From Delftia sp. PS-11 (lineage in GTDB: Bacteria; Pseudomonadota; Gammaproteobacteria; Burkholderiales; Burkholderiaceae_C), in assembly GCF_029870285.1 (NCBI RefSeq), contig NZ_JACSYA010000021.1, forward strand, positions 29,488 through 93,487: DNA of 64,000 nucleotides, read 5' to 3'. The position numbers were made by a program, and so were the translations under genes. Positions 47,044 to 59,137 of this stretch are shown here, in pieces. Each line of letters begins with the position of its first letter. Position 1 is the stretch's first letter. The notes below the pieces were generated by a model. It saw only the letters and a program-made list of their open reading frames with translations, had not been told where the DNA came from and made no database searches.

Positions 47044-48786
47044 ATGCACACCGTTGAAATCGTCTTGCTCGTCCTGCTGCTGGGGGCGCTGACGGGCATC
47101 GTGGCGCGCTATATCCGCGCCATTCCGCTGCCACTGATACAGATTGCCCTGGGTGCGCTCATGGCCTGGCCGCAACAAGGCCTGCACATCGCCTTCGATC
47201 CCGAGCTGTTTCTCTTGCTGTTCATTCCGCCGCTGCTGTTCGCCGACGGCTGGCGTATTCCCAAGCGCGAATTCTTCGCGCTGCACCGCCCCATCCTGCG
47301 CCTGGCGCTGGGTCTGGTGCTGTTCACGGTACTGGGCCTGGGCTGGCTGATCCACTGGCTGGTGCCCGGCATGCCGCTGACCGTGGCTTTCGCGCTGGCT
47401 GCTGTGGTCTCGCCCACGGATGCGGTGGCCGTCTCCGCCATCACGCGCAACCTGGGCATGCCCGAGAAGACCATGCATATCCTGGAAGGCGAGTCCCTGC
47501 TCAACGATGCCTCGGGCCTGGTGGCGCTCAAATTCGCCGTCGCTGCGACCCTGACCGGCCTGTTCTCGTGGACCGAAGTGGCCAAGGAGTTCCTGTGGAT
47601 GGCCCTGGGTGGCCTGGGCGTGGGCACGCTGATCGGCTGGGGCTTTTCCTATGCGCGCAGCACCATCACTCGGCGACTGGGCGATGTGGCGGCCACGCAG
47701 ATGGTGCTGCTGCTGATCCTGCTGCCCTTCGCGGCCTACATCGTGGGCGAAAAGATCGGCGTCTCGGGCATCCTGTCGGCCGTGGCGGCAGGCATCGCCA
47801 CCAACTTCGCCGACCTGGAGCGCAGCAGCTACATCAGCGAACGGCTGCAGACCGAGGGCACCTGGAGCATGGTCGAGGCCTCCTTCAACGGCGCCATCTT
47901 CCTGCTGCTGGGCCTGCAGCTGCCCTCCATCATCGGCGTGACGCTGCGCGACGCGGGCAGCCGCTGGTGGGTGCTGGTCGGCTATGTCGCCATCATCTCC
48001 TGCGCGCTGCTGCTGATGCGCTGGATCTGGCTGACACTGGGCGTCAAGCGCAGCCTGGCACGCGCCCACCGCCAGGGCAAGATGGCCGAAAGCCCCTCGC
48101 ACCTGCTGAACCTGGCCACCACCATGGCCGGCATCCGTGGCGCGGTAACCCTGGCCGGCGCACTGTCCGTGCCCATGCTGATGCACAACGGCCAGCCCTT
48201 CCCCGGCCGCGAGATGCTGGTCTTCCTGGCCACGGGCACCATCTTGTTCACCCTGGTGCTGGGCAGCATCGCGCTGCCGCTGATCCTGCGGCGCATGCCG
48301 CCGCCCGGCGAGTCGCCCACGGTGCGCGAAGAGCGCCTGGCGCGCGTGGTGGCATGCCAGGCCGCCATCGGCCAGCTGGCGCTCAGCGAAGAGGAAATCC
48401 AGGGCCACACGCCCGAGTGGGTGGCCATGCACCAGGAAGTCATGGGCCATCTGGCCCAGGAATACCGCAACCGCGTCCAGTTGCTGGACGACGGCAGCGG
48501 CACGGCCACCAGCATCGAAAGCCAGCGCGAGGCGCCCGAGGTCGTGCGCCAGCGCAAGCTGCGCTACCTGCTGGAGATCGAGCTGCGCCTGCGCTGCATC
48601 CACCAGGAGCGCGACACGCTCTACGCCGAGCGGCAGGCCCACCGCATCAACGACGAGTCGCTGCGCCAACTGGTCAGCGAGCTCGACATGCAGGAAATTT
48701 CGCTGCGCAAGCGCCTGATCGCGGCACGCCGGGCAGTCTCCACCGCAGGAGCGCACGCGCCGCCGGCCGCCGAGGGCAGGCACTAG
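47044..48786 (+). CDS. Na+/H+ antiporter, CPA1 family
   Basis: Inner-membrane antiporter of 580 residues with about 12 helices in the first 430 residues and a cytosolic C-terminal tail rich in Glu and Arg. CPA1 transport-core motifs are [30 protein letters not shown] and [18 protein letters not shown] at 47044 opens directly into helix 1. It exports Na+ (or K+) for pH and salt balance. Single gene. Confidence 0.93.
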   Translation: MHTVEIVLLVLLLGALTGIVARYIRAIPLPLIQIALGALMAWPQQGLHIAFDPELFLLLFIPPLLFADGWRIPKREFFALHRPILRLALGLVLFTVLGLGWLIHWLVPGMPLTVAFALAAVVSPTDAVAVSAITRNLGMPEKTMHILEGESLLNDASGLVALKFAVAATLTGLFSWTEVAKEFLWMALGGLGVGTLIGWGFSYARSTITRRLGDVAATQMVLLLILLPFAAYIVGEKIGVSGILSAVAAGIATNFADLERSSYISERLQTEGTWSMVEASFNGAIFLLLGLQLPSIIGVTLRDAGSRWWVLVGYVAIISCALLLMRWIWLTLGVKRSLARAHRQGKMAESPSHLLNLATTMAGIRGAVTLAGALSVPMLMHNGQPFPGREMLVFLATGTILFTLVLGSIALPLILRRMPPPGESPTVREERLARVVACQAAIGQLALSEEEIQGHTPEWVAMHQEVMGHLAQEYRNRVQLLDDGSGTATSIESQREAPEVVRQRKLRYLLEIELRLRCIHQERDTLYAERQAHRINDESLRQLVSELDMQEISLRKRLIAARRAVSTAGAHAPPAAEGRH

Positions 48787-48830
48787 GCACGTGTTCATGG
48801 TCTCCTGGCGGCGGCGCATGGGCAAGGCTT

Positions 48831-50549
<1,719 letters not shown>

Positions 50550-50706
50550 GCGTTGTCTCCTGTATCGGCGGGACCGGGGCGGGCTGCGTGGGCGCATGGC
50601 ACGAGCGCATTGCGCAAGCGCGTTGGCCCGCCAAGCCTGCTGCTGTGGGCAGCATAAGGGCCAATCCCGAGCGCAACAGGCCAGGAAGGTTGCAATAATT
50701 GCCAGC

Positions 50707-51783
50707 ATGTTCACCCCCTCACTGGTCAAGACTCCCCTGCCCCAGGCCGCCGCCGCCATGGCCTCCGCGCACCCTGCAGTCACCCCCATGGCCTTTGTGC
50801 AGGCCATCCTGCTGGCCTATGAACGCAGGGGTCTGAGTCCGCTTGGCGCACTGGAAAAGGCACAAATTGCGCCAGATGCCGTCCATGATGCCACGCAGCG
50901 CATCACAGCCCTGCAAATGGAGGCTCTGTCCGATGCCGCCATGCGCGAACTCGACGACGAGGCCCTGGGCTGGTTCTCGCGCCGCCTGCCCTGGGGCAGC
51001 TACGGCATGCTGGCGCGCGCCAGCATGGGCAGCGAGCAGCTGGGGCTGGCTCTGGCGCGCTGGTGCCGCCACCACGGCCTGCTGGCCGAGGATATCCGCC
51101 TCACCCTCACCAGCCAGGATGGCGTGGCCACGCTGGCCATCGAAGAACGATCGGACCTGGGCGCCATGCGCGAGTTCTGCCTGCTGTCGGTGCTGCGCAA
51201 TATCCACGGACTGGCCAGCTGGTTCATTGACGAGCCGCTGCCGCTGCTGCGCGCCTGCTTTCCCTTCGGCCCGCCGCCGCATGCAGGCGTCTACACGCTG
51301 CTGTTCCCCCCCGGCGAGGTGGACTTTGGCACCCCCCAGGCCTGCCTGCAGTTCGATGCACGCCTGCTGGAGATGCCGCTGGCCCGCGACGAAGCCGCGC
51401 TCAAGCGCATGCTGCAGCGCGCCCTGCCACTGCAGGTGCGGCCCTACCAGCGCGAACGCCGGCTGGTGCAGCGCGTGCGCCAGCTGCTGGCCGCCGATGC
51501 CGAGTGCCAGCAGACCGCCGACACGCTGGCGCGCCAGCTGCACCTGTCACAGCGCAGCCTGCACCGCCAGCTCAAGGAAGAAGGCGCATCGCTGCAATCG
51601 CTCAAGGACGAAGTGCGGCGCGAACGCGCCATCGCACTGCTGCTGCGCACCAGCCGACCCATCAAGCGCATTGCCCAGTCCTGCGGCTTTCTCAACGACA
51701 AAAGCTTCATCCGCGCCTTCCGGCTGTGGACCGGCCTGTCACCCTCGGAATTCCGCAAGACAGCCCGCGCCAGACCCGGCTGA
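50707..51783 (+). CDS. AraC-family regulator with arabinose-binding-like N-domain
   Basis: Regulator of 358 residues. The N-terminal domain (about 25-215) matches the Arabinose_bd type found in lipid and amino-acid regulators (OruR/GadX-like), and the C-terminal 100 residues hold two helix-turn-helix motifs ([20 protein letters not shown]; then [20 protein letters not shown]). The 157-base gap to the divergent acyl-CoA ligase suggests control of that gene. The effector may be a fatty acid or its CoA ester, by analogy only. Confidence 0.9.
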   Translation: MFTPSLVKTPLPQAAAAMASAHPAVTPMAFVQAILLAYERRGLSPLGALEKAQIAPDAVHDATQRITALQMEALSDAAMRELDDEALGWFSRRLPWGSYGMLARASMGSEQLGLALARWCRHHGLLAEDIRLTLTSQDGVATLAIEERSDLGAMREFCLLSVLRNIHGLASWFIDEPLPLLRACFPFGPPPHAGVYTLLFPPGEVDFGTPQACLQFDARLLEMPLARDEAALKRMLQRALPLQVRPYQRERRLVQRVRQLLAADAECQQTADTLARQLHLSQRSLHRQLKEEGASLQSLKDEVRRERAIALLLRTSRPIKRIAQSCGFLNDKSFIRAFRLWTGLSPSEFRKTARARPG

Positions 51784-51864
51784 GCCCCCTGCCAGACGGC
51801 ACGATGGCGCGATTTGCATCCTGCGCGACAGCTGCCGTGCGCGGGCCGGGCATAGGCTGAGGGG

Positions 51865-52533
51865 ATGCACCATCTCCACCACTGTGTCAGCGCCCGCTCT
51901 TTTCGCGCGCTGTGGATGCTTGAAGAACTGCAACTGCCCTACCAGCTGCACATGCTGCCGTTTCCGCCGCGCGTACGGCAGCGCAGCTACCTGGAGCTCA
52001 ACCCGCTGGGCACGGTGCCGCTGCTGTGCCATGGCCAGGCGCGGCTGACGGAATCTGCAGCCATTTGCGAGTATCTGGCGGCGCTGCACCCCGAAGCCGG
52101 CCTGTCGGTCGGGCCGCAGGAAGCAGACTTTGCGGCCTACCTCAACTGGCTGCACATGAGCGATGCCACGCTGACCTTCCCCCAGACCCTGGTGCTGCGC
52201 TACGCGCATTTCGAGCCCCCCGAGCGGCGCCAACCCCAGGTGGCCCAGGACTACCAGCGCTGGTTCCTCGCGCGGCTGCGCGCCGTGGAGCTGGCCACGG
52301 CTGAGCGCGACTGGCTGAGCGCGGGCCGCTTCACGGCCGCCGACGTGGCCGTGGGCTATGCGCTGATGCTGTCCACGCACCTGGACATGCAGACGCAATG
52401 GGGCACGGCGACGCAGGCCTACTGGCAGCGGCTGCAGGCGCGCCCGGCACTGCACCGCGCACTCCTGGCCGAGCAGCAGGCTGCGCGCGCGCAGGACGTG
52501 GACGCAACACCTTCACCGCTGCTGCGCACCTGA
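51865..52533 (+). CDS. Glutathione S-transferase family protein
   Basis: Cytosolic GST-like protein of 222 residues. The thioredoxin-fold N-domain contains VSARSFRALWMLEELQLPYQ and LNPLGTVPLL with the cis-Pro; LTESAAICEYLA has the glutathione-binding Glu-Ser. The C-terminal domain is helical and includes GRFTAADVAVGYAL with the N-capping motif. Ser near residue 9-12 is a candidate catalytic residue. Role is probably detoxification; substrate unknown. Confidence 0.92.
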   Translation: MHHLHHCVSARSFRALWMLEELQLPYQLHMLPFPPRVRQRSYLELNPLGTVPLLCHGQARLTESAAICEYLAALHPEAGLSVGPQEADFAAYLNWLHMSDATLTFPQTLVLRYAHFEPPERRQPQVAQDYQRWFLARLRAVELATAERDWLSAGRFTAADVAVGYALMLSTHLDMQTQWGTATQAYWQRLQARPALHRALLAEQQAARAQDVDATPSPLLRT

Positions 52534-52537
52534 AGCC

Positions 52538-53227
52538 TCAGGATGACTGCGCCTGGCGGATCGCGGCCAGCATGGCAGGCAGCTCACCCATGCCGCCGAA
52601 CACGCAGCTGGCGCCCGCCTGCAGCAGCTGCTCGGCCGATGCATGGCCCTGATCGGCCGGAAAATAAGCCCAGACCGTGGCGCCTGCAGCGACACCCGCC
52701 GTGACGCCAGTCACCGTATCTTCGATGACCAGGCAGCGGGAAGGCGCCACGCGCAAGGCTGCGGCAGCGGCCAGGTAAACATCCGGGAACGGCTTGCTGC
52801 GTGGCAGCTCGTGGCCGCTGAACACCCGCCCCTCGAAGTAGGGCGCCATGCCGGCCTGCGCCAGCTGCATCTCGACCTTGGCGCGGTCGGCGCCCGAGGC
52901 ACAGGCGATACGCCCCCCGCACAGCGCGTGGGACTGCCTGACGGCCTCCAGCGCGCCGTCGATGGCGACCAGCTCTGCACGCAGCGCAGCATTGCGCCGC
53001 TCATAGAACGCCGCCATCCACGCATCGGTCAGCGGCTTGCCGGTATGCGACTCGATGAGCGCAGCCTGGCTGCGCACGGTCTTGCCGATGAATTCGCGCA
53101 GGCACTGCTCAGTGCTGATGGCCCAGCCCGACTCGTTGAGCATGGTGCACAGCACGCGGTTGGTGATGGATTCACTGTCGACGAGCACACCGTCGCAGTC
53201 GAAGAGCACAGCCTCGAAAACAGTCAT
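52538..53227 (-). CDS. HAD hydrolase, beta-phosphoglucomutase-like
   Basis: Phosphatase or phosphomutase of 229 residues. Motif I is LFDCDGVLVDSESITN, Ser/Thr motif II is CASGADRAKVE, Lys is in LPRSKPFPDVYL, and motif IV is VIEDTVTGVTAG. The small helical cap places it with the sugar-phosphate phosphatases (GPH/YieH-like subfamily). It converges with the GST gene with a 4-base gap. Substrate is not determined. Confidence 0.9.
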   Translation of the reverse strand: MTVFEAVLFDCDGVLVDSESITNRVLCTMLNESGWAISTEQCLREFIGKTVRSQAALIESHTGKPLTDAWMAAFYERRNAALRAELVAIDGALEAVRQSHALCGGRIACASGADRAKVEMQLAQAGMAPYFEGRVFSGHELPRSKPFPDVYLAAAAALRVAPSRCLVIEDTVTGVTAGVAAGATVWAYFPADQGHASAEQLLQAGASCVFGGMGELPAMLAAIRQAQSS

Positions 53228-53367
53228 GGGATGGATAGGCTATCAGGGCGCGCGGCAGCAATTGCGCCTTGCGCGCATGGCAGGCACAGGAACGCGTGGC
53301 AGCGCACCTGCTGTGGATCGCCACCGATTATGCGCCGCAGCGGCGCACGGCAGTGTCGGAGATGGCC

Positions 53368-53790
53368 TCAGAACAGATCGCCATCCACATAGAACCAGCG
53401 CCCGCCTTCGCGCACGAAGCGGCTTCGCTCGTGCAGCCGCACTGCGCGGCCAGCCACGCGGTAGCGTGCGACAAACTCCACCTCGGCATGCTCTGCGTCC
53501 ACGGCGCGCGCGTCCTTGACGGCAAGGCCCAGCCACTTGGCCGCAGGCTCGAAATCCAGCACGGGCGGGCGATGGCTGGCATGCCATGTGGCCAGCAGGT
53601 ATGCGGCATCCTCGCGCACAAAGGCGCAATAGCGCGAGCGCATCAGGGACTCGGCATCGGGAGCCGGCTCCTCGTCGAAATGGCCGAGATACCGGCCGCA
53701 GCATGCACCAAAGGGCAATGGCCGGTGCCGGGCATCGGCGCGGCCACAGGGACAGGGGGCGGAATCAGCGGGAGAAAAAGTGGATTGCAT
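53368..53790 (-). CDS. YchJ-like UPF0225 protein with SEC-C motif
   Basis: Protein of 140 residues. A SEC-C type zinc motif is at the N-terminus (CPCGRADA with a later CCGRYL), then the YchJ core ESLMRSRYCAFVREDAAYLL, ATWH and a NTF2-like domain ending GGRWFYVDGDLF. ATG at 53790 gives MQSTFSPADSAPCPCG. Function in bacteria is unknown; the zinc motif suggests protein or nucleic-acid binding. Confidence 0.9.
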   Translation of the reverse strand: MQSTFSPADSAPCPCGRADARHRPLPFGACCGRYLGHFDEEPAPDAESLMRSRYCAFVREDAAYLLATWHASHRPPVLDFEPAAKWLGLAVKDARAVDAEHAEVEFVARYRVAGRAVRLHERSRFVREGGRWFYVDGDLF

Positions 53791-53885
53791 GTCGGCCACG
53801 GCCGCCTTTGCGCGGCCGGCTTCTTGAAGGAGAGCAGCCGGGCCATGATACTGGGCCAGGGCCCAGCTGCCCGCAAGGAGCGTCC

Positions 53886-54382
53886 ATGTTTTCCATGTCG
53901 GTCCCCTGGTGGGAGTTTGTTGTGCGCGGCATCGCCGTCTATCTGTTCCTGCTGGTCTTCCTGCGCCTGACGGGCCGGCGCCAGACAGGGCAGTACGCCC
54001 CCTTCGATCTGGTGCTGCTGCTGATCCTGTCCAACGCCGTGCAGAACTCCATGAATGCGGGCGACAACTCGCTGCTCGGCGGCATGGTGTCGGCCTCGAC
54101 GCTGATCCTGTGCCACCTGCTGCTGTCCTGGCTGGCCTTTCGCTTTCCAGCACTCGCCCGGCTCATCGATGGCAAGGCCAGGCGCTGATCACCAACGGCC
54201 ACCTGAACAAGGACCTGATGCGCCAGGAACGCCTCACGCGCGACGACATCGAGGCCGCGCTGCGCGCCGGCGGCTGCCTGCACCTGCGCGAGGTCGAGCG
54301 CGCCACGCTGGAAACCGATGGCCGCATCACCATCGTGCTGCGCAGGCGCGACAGCGACAAGGACAGCGGCCCGCCCGTCTGA
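53886..54382 (+). pseudogene. DUF421/YetF-type membrane protein, frameshifted
   Basis: Expected length is 165 residues: three predicted helices (WEFVVRGIAVYLFLLVFLRL, QYAPFDLVLLLILSNAVQNS, then STLILCHLLLSWLAFRF) followed by the YetF cytosolic domain (ALITNGHLNKDLMRQERLTR). AAGGAG lies 8 bases before the ATG. The first frame stops at 54186-54188 right after LIDGKARR, while the remainder is in the next frame. A single missing C in GGCAAGGCCAGGCG (54171-54184) explains it; adding it restores DGKAQALITN. A real loss or a base-calling error are both possible. Confidence 0.82.
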
Positions 54383-54404
54383 GCATCAGCGCATCCCTGT
54401 GGCC

Positions 54405-55196
54405 TCAGCCCAGCCGGGCCAGAAACGCCTCGATGGCGGCATTGACCGGCCCGGGATGCGTGAGATTGGCCGCATGGCCTGCGCCCGGCACCTCCACCCA
54501 CCGTGCATCCGGCAGAGCCTGCGCCATCGCAAAGGCACGGTCAGGCGTGATGGCAATGTCCTGGCTGCCATGGATGACCAGGGCCGGCACCCGGATCTCG
54601 GGCAGGCGCGGGCTGATGTCATCGCGCTGGGCCAGGGCCAGGAAGCTGTGGCCCAGGTTGATGGGCGTGGCCTTTTTCCACTTGGCGCGCCAGGCAGCCG
54701 CTCCACTCCAGCCCTGGCCGAGCACGGCATGCTCGACCGTAACAGCCATGTCATCGCTCAGGCCATGCTCCATCCAGGCGCGCAGCAGGGCCTCGTGGTG
54801 CGGCATCTGCTCGGGGTCCTCCAGCATGGCCTGGGTGTCGATCAGCACCAGCGCCTGCACCACCTGCGGGTGGATGAGCGCGCAGCGCAGCGACAGATAG
54901 CCCCCCTGGGACATGCCGACGAGCACGGCGCGCTTGACGCCCAGATGCGCGAGCAGCGCCGCCAGATCATCCGCAGAGTCGTAGTAGTCGAAGGGCGCGC
55001 AATGCTGCGGGTCCGCCGTCTGCCCATGTCCGCGCTCGTCCCAGCAGATGCAGCGAAAGCGACCTTGCAAAGCCTGCACCTGGGGGGCAAACATGGTGTG
55101 GTCCATGAGCAGCCCATGCGAGAACACCAGTGCCGGGCCTCGCCCTCCCGTATCTTCGTAGTACAGGTTCTGGCCATTGACGGAAGCAAAAGGCAT
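54405..55196 (-). CDS. Alpha/beta hydrolase
   Basis: Hydrolase of 263 residues. The nucleophile elbow is GMSQGG (Ser near residue 97), an oxyanion HG is in VFSHGLLMDHTMFAP, and the catalytic His is in GAGHAANLTHP near the end, with Asp in GSQDIAI. The start ATG (55196) has AGGAGA nearby and gives MPFASVNGQNLYYEDTGGRG. It resembles esterases and 3-oxoadipate enol-lactonase-like enzymes; the substrate cannot be assigned. Confidence 0.9.
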   Translation of the reverse strand: MPFASVNGQNLYYEDTGGRGPALVFSHGLLMDHTMFAPQVQALQGRFRCICWDERGHGQTADPQHCAPFDYYDSADDLAALLAHLGVKRAVLVGMSQGGYLSLRCALIHPQVVQALVLIDTQAMLEDPEQMPHHEALLRAWMEHGLSDDMAVTVEHAVLGQGWSGAAAWRAKWKKATPINLGHSFLALAQRDDISPRLPEIRVPALVIHGSQDIAITPDRAFAMAQALPDARWVEVPGAGHAANLTHPGPVNAAIEAFLARLG

Positions 55197-55333
55197 GTCG
55201 GGATCTCCTGCGAAGGTGGTCACAAACCTGCCGGAACAGACGCTCCCCTCCCGAAGCGCATGCACCGGCCAGCCCCCATGCTAACGCCTGCCGCAGACAT
55301 GGTCACCTGGCCCGGAAGGCGCAACCCATGCGC

Positions 55334-56464
55334 TCAGGCGAGCGCCCTCTGGATGAGGATTTTCTGCACGTCGCTCGTGCCCTCGTAGATCTGGCACACA
55401 CGCACATCGCGGTAGATGCGCTCCACGGGGAAATCACTGACCACGCCATAGCCGCCCAGCGTCTGGATGGCGGCGCTGCACACGCGCTCGGCCATCTCGC
55501 TGGCAAACAGCTTGGCCATGGCCGCCTCCTTCAGGCAAGGCTTGTCCGCATCGCGCAGGCTGGCAGCATGCCAGATCAACTGGCGCGCCGCCTCGATCTG
55601 GGTCGCGCAGTCGGCCAGCCGGAAGCCCACCGCCTGGTGGTTGAAGATGGGCTGGCCGAAGCTCTCGCGCTCCTTCGCATATTGCAGCGCGCACTCGAAG
55701 GCCGCGCGCGCCATGCCCACACTTTGGGCCGCAATGCCGATGCGCCCGCCCTCCAGCGCCGACAGCGCGATCTTGTAGCCCTCGCCTTCGGCGCCAATCA
55801 GATGGCTGGCGGGAATGCGGCAGTCCTCGAACTGGATCTGGGCCGTATCCGAGCTGTGCTGGCCCAGCTTGTCCTCCAGGCGCAGCACCTGATAGCCGGG
55901 CGTGGCCGTGGGCACGATGAAGGCACTCATGCCCCGCTTGCCTGCCGCCTTGTCGGTCACGGCAATCACGATGGCCACATCGCCATTTTTGCCGCTGGTG
56001 ATGAACTGCTTGACACCGTTGATCACGTAGCCATCGCCATTGCGCGTGGCCGTGGTGCGCAGCGCCGAGGCATCCGAGCCCACATGCGGCTCGGTCAGGC
56101 AAAAGGCACCCAGCATCTCGCCGCGCGCCAGCGGCGCCAGCCATTGCTGCTTTTGCGCCTCGCTGCCATAGCGCATGAGGATGGCATTGACGGGGCAGTT
56201 GGTCACGCTGATCACGGTGCTGGTGCCACCATCGCCGGCCGCGATCTCCTCCAGCACCAGCGCCAGGCTCAGGTAATCCAGGCCTGCACCGCCATATGCC
56301 TCGGGCACGCAGATGCCGTAGGCACCCAGCGCGGCCAGGCCCTGGTGCACCTCCTTGGGAAAGTGGTGTTCCTTGTCCCAGCGCGCGGCATGGGGGGTGA
56401 TCTCGGTGCGCACGAAGTCGCGCACCGCATCGCGGATCATTTCCTGGTCTGCATTGAGCAGCAT
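55334..56464 (-). CDS. Acyl-CoA dehydrogenase
   Basis: Flavoenzyme of 376 residues that oxidises an acyl-CoA to the 2-enoyl-CoA, passing electrons to ETF. The start is [20 protein letters not shown]. Signature [18 protein letters not shown] and the C-terminal block with the canonical catalytic Glu ([12 protein letters not shown]) are intact, unlike the isovaleryl-CoA dehydrogenase further on. That suggests a short/branched- or medium-chain substrate. It follows the SDR gene by 42 bases. Confidence 0.94.
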   Translation of the reverse strand: MLLNADQEMIRDAVRDFVRTEITPHAARWDKEHHFPKEVHQGLAALGAYGICVPEAYGGAGLDYLSLALVLEEIAAGDGGTSTVISVTNCPVNAILMRYGSEAQKQQWLAPLARGEMLGAFCLTEPHVGSDASALRTTATRNGDGYVINGVKQFITSGKNGDVAIVIAVTDKAAGKRGMSAFIVPTATPGYQVLRLEDKLGQHSSDTAQIQFEDCRIPASHLIGAEGEGYKIALSALEGGRIGIAAQSVGMARAAFECALQYAKERESFGQPIFNHQAVGFRLADCATQIEAARQLIWHAASLRDADKPCLKEAAMAKLFASEMAERVCSAAIQTLGGYGVVSDFPVERIYRDVRVCQIYEGTSDVQKILIQRALA

Positions 56465-56506
56465 GTCTCTGTCTCCTGTGTCGTTCTCTGGTCTTCGTCG
56501 ATGGCC

Positions 56507-57169
56507 TTACCAGCCGATGCGCTGCCCGTCGTGGCGCAGCATGCGGCCCCGGTCGGCCGGCGTGACGCCGGCCAGCGTGCGGACCAGCCCCTGCACGCTC
56601 TGCGCGACGGTGAAGGTGGCGCCCGCACCGCCCATGTCGGTCTGCACCCAGCCGGGGTCCACGGCAACCACGGTGGCGCCGGGCCACTGCGGCTGGGCGC
56701 TGGCCACGACCATGTTGAGCGCGGCCTTGCTGACGCGGTACAGCCAGGCATCGGAGTCGGCCTGCGCCAGCAGCGACATCTCGCTGGAGAACAGGCCGAA
56801 GACGCCACCGGCGGCCTCCACCAGTGGCGCCACCTGGGGCAGCACCTGCATGGCGCCCAGCACATTGGTGTGCATGATGCGGTCGAACTGCTCGCGCGTG
56901 GGCGGCTGGGCAGCGCCATGCGCGTCCCACAGGCCGGCCACGTACAACGCCAGCGCGATCTTTTCGCCGTCCAGCTGCCAGGCCAGGCCGCTGACGCTGG
57001 CCGGGTCGCCGAAGTCCACCTGCAGCACCTGGGCGCCTTCGGCCTGCACGCGCTCGCGGTCGGCCGCATTGCGCACCGTGGCCACCACGCGCCGCCCCTG
57101 TGCCACATAGGCGCGCACCAGCGCCAGACCCAGCCCGCGAGAGGCTCCCATCACCAGTGTCAGCGCCAT
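56507..57169 (-). CDS. Short-chain dehydrogenase/reductase
   Basis: SDR of 220 residues. The cofactor motif is VMGASRGLGLALVRAY, an NAG-like region is VAGLWDAHG, the catalytic Ser in LFSSEMS and the YxxxK in YRVSKAALN. The Ala-Arg after GASRG and the Arg in TVRNAADRERV suggest NADP preference. It resembles C-factor-like SDRs. It is in line with the flavoprotein gene 28 bases upstream. The substrate is unknown. Confidence 0.88.
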   Translation of the reverse strand: MALTLVMGASRGLGLALVRAYVAQGRRVVATVRNAADRERVQAEGAQVLQVDFGDPASVSGLAWQLDGEKIALALYVAGLWDAHGAAQPPTREQFDRIMHTNVLGAMQVLPQVAPLVEAAGGVFGLFSSEMSLLAQADSDAWLYRVSKAALNMVVASAQPQWPGATVVAVDPGWVQTDMGGAGATFTVAQSVQGLVRTLAGVTPADRGRMLRHDGQRIGW

Positions 57170-57197
57170 GGCTTCATCCTTTTCATCCGTTGCGCAC

Positions 57198-57821
57198 TCA
57201 GCGGCCCTGCTCACCAGCGATCTGCAGGGTGTAGCGCTCGACCATGGCCTCCTGCGTCTCCACAGGCACCGGCAGGCCGATCTGCTGGTGGATCATCTGG
57301 TTCATGGACGGCATGGCATTGCGTGGCACCTGGGCTTCGGGCTTCCACAGGCGCGAGCGCATCAAAGCCTTGGCGCAGTGCAGGTAAGCCTCCTGCACCT
57401 GAACCTCGATGACGATCCGGGGCCGGAACCCCTCGCTGGCGAACAGCGCCGTGTAATGGGCCTCGTCGCGCAGCTTCGCCACGCCGTTGACGCGCAGCGT
57501 CTCGTCGAAACCCGGCACCATGAACAGCAGGCCGATGCGCGGGTCGGCCACCAGATTGCTCAGACTGTCCAGGCGGTTATTGCCGCCCGCATCAGGAATC
57601 AGCAGCGTCTGGTTGTCGGGTGCCTTGATGAAGCCCGGCTTGCCGCCACGCGGCGAGGCATCCATGAGCGCGCCTGCAGCCCCCCCGGTGGCCACGATGC
57701 ACAGCGGCGCCAGCGCAATGAAGCGCAGGCAATGACGGTCCAGGTCCACCTGCTGCTTGAGCAGGGCACGCTCGGCCGGCATCGCATACAGGCTGCGCAA
57801 CTGTTCTTCACTGGTGATCAT
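57198..57821 (-). CDS. Pyridoxamine-phosphate-oxidase-like FMN protein
   Basis: Flavoprotein of 207 residues with a split-barrel PPOX fold. Typical segments are IALAPLCIVATGGAAGALMD, FIKAPDNQTLLIPDAGGNNR and RIGLLFMVPGFDETLRVNG. It is of the MSMEG_1061-type subfamily, which uses FMN or F420-like cofactors; FMN is most likely in this lineage. ATG at 57821 gives MITSEEQLRSLYAMP. It follows the thiolase terminator and begins the run that includes the SDR and the acyl-CoA dehydrogenase. Confidence 0.85.
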   Translation of the reverse strand: MITSEEQLRSLYAMPAERALLKQQVDLDRHCLRFIALAPLCIVATGGAAGALMDASPRGGKPGFIKAPDNQTLLIPDAGGNNRLDSLSNLVADPRIGLLFMVPGFDETLRVNGVAKLRDEAHYTALFASEGFRPRIVIEVQVQEAYLHCAKALMRSRLWKPEAQVPRNAMPSMNQMIHQQIGLPVPVETQEAMVERYTLQIAGEQGR

Positions 57822-57845
57822 GGTCGGTATGGTGGAAAGTGAAAG

Positions 57846-57876
57846 CAGAAAAGACCGGCCTTCGCGCAAAGGCCGG
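57846..57876 (-). terminator. Terminator after the thiolase gene
   Basis: On the minus strand CCGGCCTT and AAGGCCGG form an 8-base-pair stem with a 6-base loop, followed by TCTTTTCT. It ends the thioesterase-to-thiolase operon. Confidence 0.75.
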
Positions 57877-57890
57877 CCGCTGCCGCGAGC

Positions 57891-59072
57891 TTAGACCAGT
57901 TCTATCGCCATGGCCGTTCCTTCACCGCCGCCGATGCACAGCGTGGCCAGGCCGCGCCTGGCGCCACGCGCCTGCAAGGCGTGCAGCAAGGTGACCAGGA
58001 TGCGCGCGCCGCTGGCGCCAATGGGATGGCCCAGCGCGCAGGCGCCGCCATTGACATTGACCCTGTCGCGCGGCACGCCCAGCTCGGCCATCAGCGCCAT
58101 AGGCACGACGGCGAAGGCTTCGTTGACCTCCCACAGGTCCACATCCTCGGCCTTCCAGCCGGCCTTCTTCAGCGCCTTGAGCGTGGCGCCCACAGGCGCC
58201 GTCGTGAACCACTCGGGCTCCTGGGCATGCGTGGCATGGGCCACAATGCGCGCCAGCGGCTTGCAGCCCATCTGCCTGGCGGTGGACTCGCGCATCAGCA
58301 CCAGGGCAGCAGCGCCATCGTTGATGCTGGAGCTGGAGGCGGCCGTGATCGTGCCGTCCTTCTTGAAAGCCGGCTTGAGGCTGGCAATCTTGTCCAGCTT
58401 CGCCTTGGCAGGGCCTTCGTCGATGCTGACGGTGACATCGCCCTTGCGGGTGGAGACAGTCACGGGCGTGATCTCGGCCTGGAAGGCGCCGCTCTCGGTG
58501 GCAGCCTGAGCGCGCTTGACGCTCTCGATGGCATAGGCATCCTGCTGCTCGCGCGTGAACTGGTACTTGGCGGCGCAATCCTCGCCGAAAGTGCCCATGG
58601 AGCGGCCGGGCTCGTAGGCATCCTCCAGGCCATCGAGCATCATGTGGTCAAAAATCCTGTCGTGGCCCATGCGGTAGCCGCCCCGCCCCTTCTTGAGCAG
58701 GTAGGGCGCATTGGTCATGCTCTCCATGCCGCCGGAAACCATGACATCGCGGCTGCCCGCAACCAGCTGATCATGGGCCAGGATGGTGGCCTCCATACCA
58801 GCGCCGCACATCTTGGACAGCGTCACGGCACCCGTGCTGCGCGGCAGCCCGCCCTTGAAGCCGGCCTGGCGCGCAGGCGCCTGCCCCTGGCCCGCCATCA
58901 GGCAGTTGCCGAACAGCACCTCGTCCACCTTCTCAGGCGCGATACCTGCGCGCTCCACGGCCGCCCTGATGGCAGCACCACCCAGATCATGGGCGGCGAG
59001 ATCGGCGAAATCGCCCTGGAATGCACCCATGGGGGTGCGGGCGGCGCCAACGATGACGATGGGGTCTTGCAT
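57891..59072 (-). CDS. Acetyl-CoA acetyltransferase (thiolase)
   Basis: Thiolase of 393 residues, the normal length for the biosynthetic/acetoacetyl-CoA type. The acyl-carrying Cys is in LSKMCGAGMEATILA, the His in GHPIGASGARILV, and the base Cys in LCIGGGEGTAMAIE. AAGGAG is upstream of the ATG at 59072. It splits acetoacetyl-CoA to two acetyl-CoA, the sequel to leucine and BKACE reactions. It is the last gene of the operon, 65 bases after aceK. Confidence 0.94.
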   Translation of the reverse strand: MQDPIVIVGAARTPMGAFQGDFADLAAHDLGGAAIRAAVERAGIAPEKVDEVLFGNCLMAGQGQAPARQAGFKGGLPRSTGAVTLSKMCGAGMEATILAHDQLVAGSRDVMVSGGMESMTNAPYLLKKGRGGYRMGHDRIFDHMMLDGLEDAYEPGRSMGTFGEDCAAKYQFTREQQDAYAIESVKRAQAATESGAFQAEITPVTVSTRKGDVTVSIDEGPAKAKLDKIASLKPAFKKDGTITAASSSSINDGAAALVLMRESTARQMGCKPLARIVAHATHAQEPEWFTTAPVGATLKALKKAGWKAEDVDLWEVNEAFAVVPMALMAELGVPRDRVNVNGGACALGHPIGASGARILVTLLHALQARGARRGLATLCIGGGEGTAMAIELV

Positions 59073-59137
59073 GCTTATCTCCTTGGTTGTCGTGGTGATG
59101 AAAAGGTTGGCATTGCACACAGCGGCTCAGGGGTATG

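Noticed and set aside
45092..47092. A 666-codon plus-strand frame opposite mccB
   Set aside because: Antisense of a gene with all carboxyltransferase blocks; no start signal or domain.
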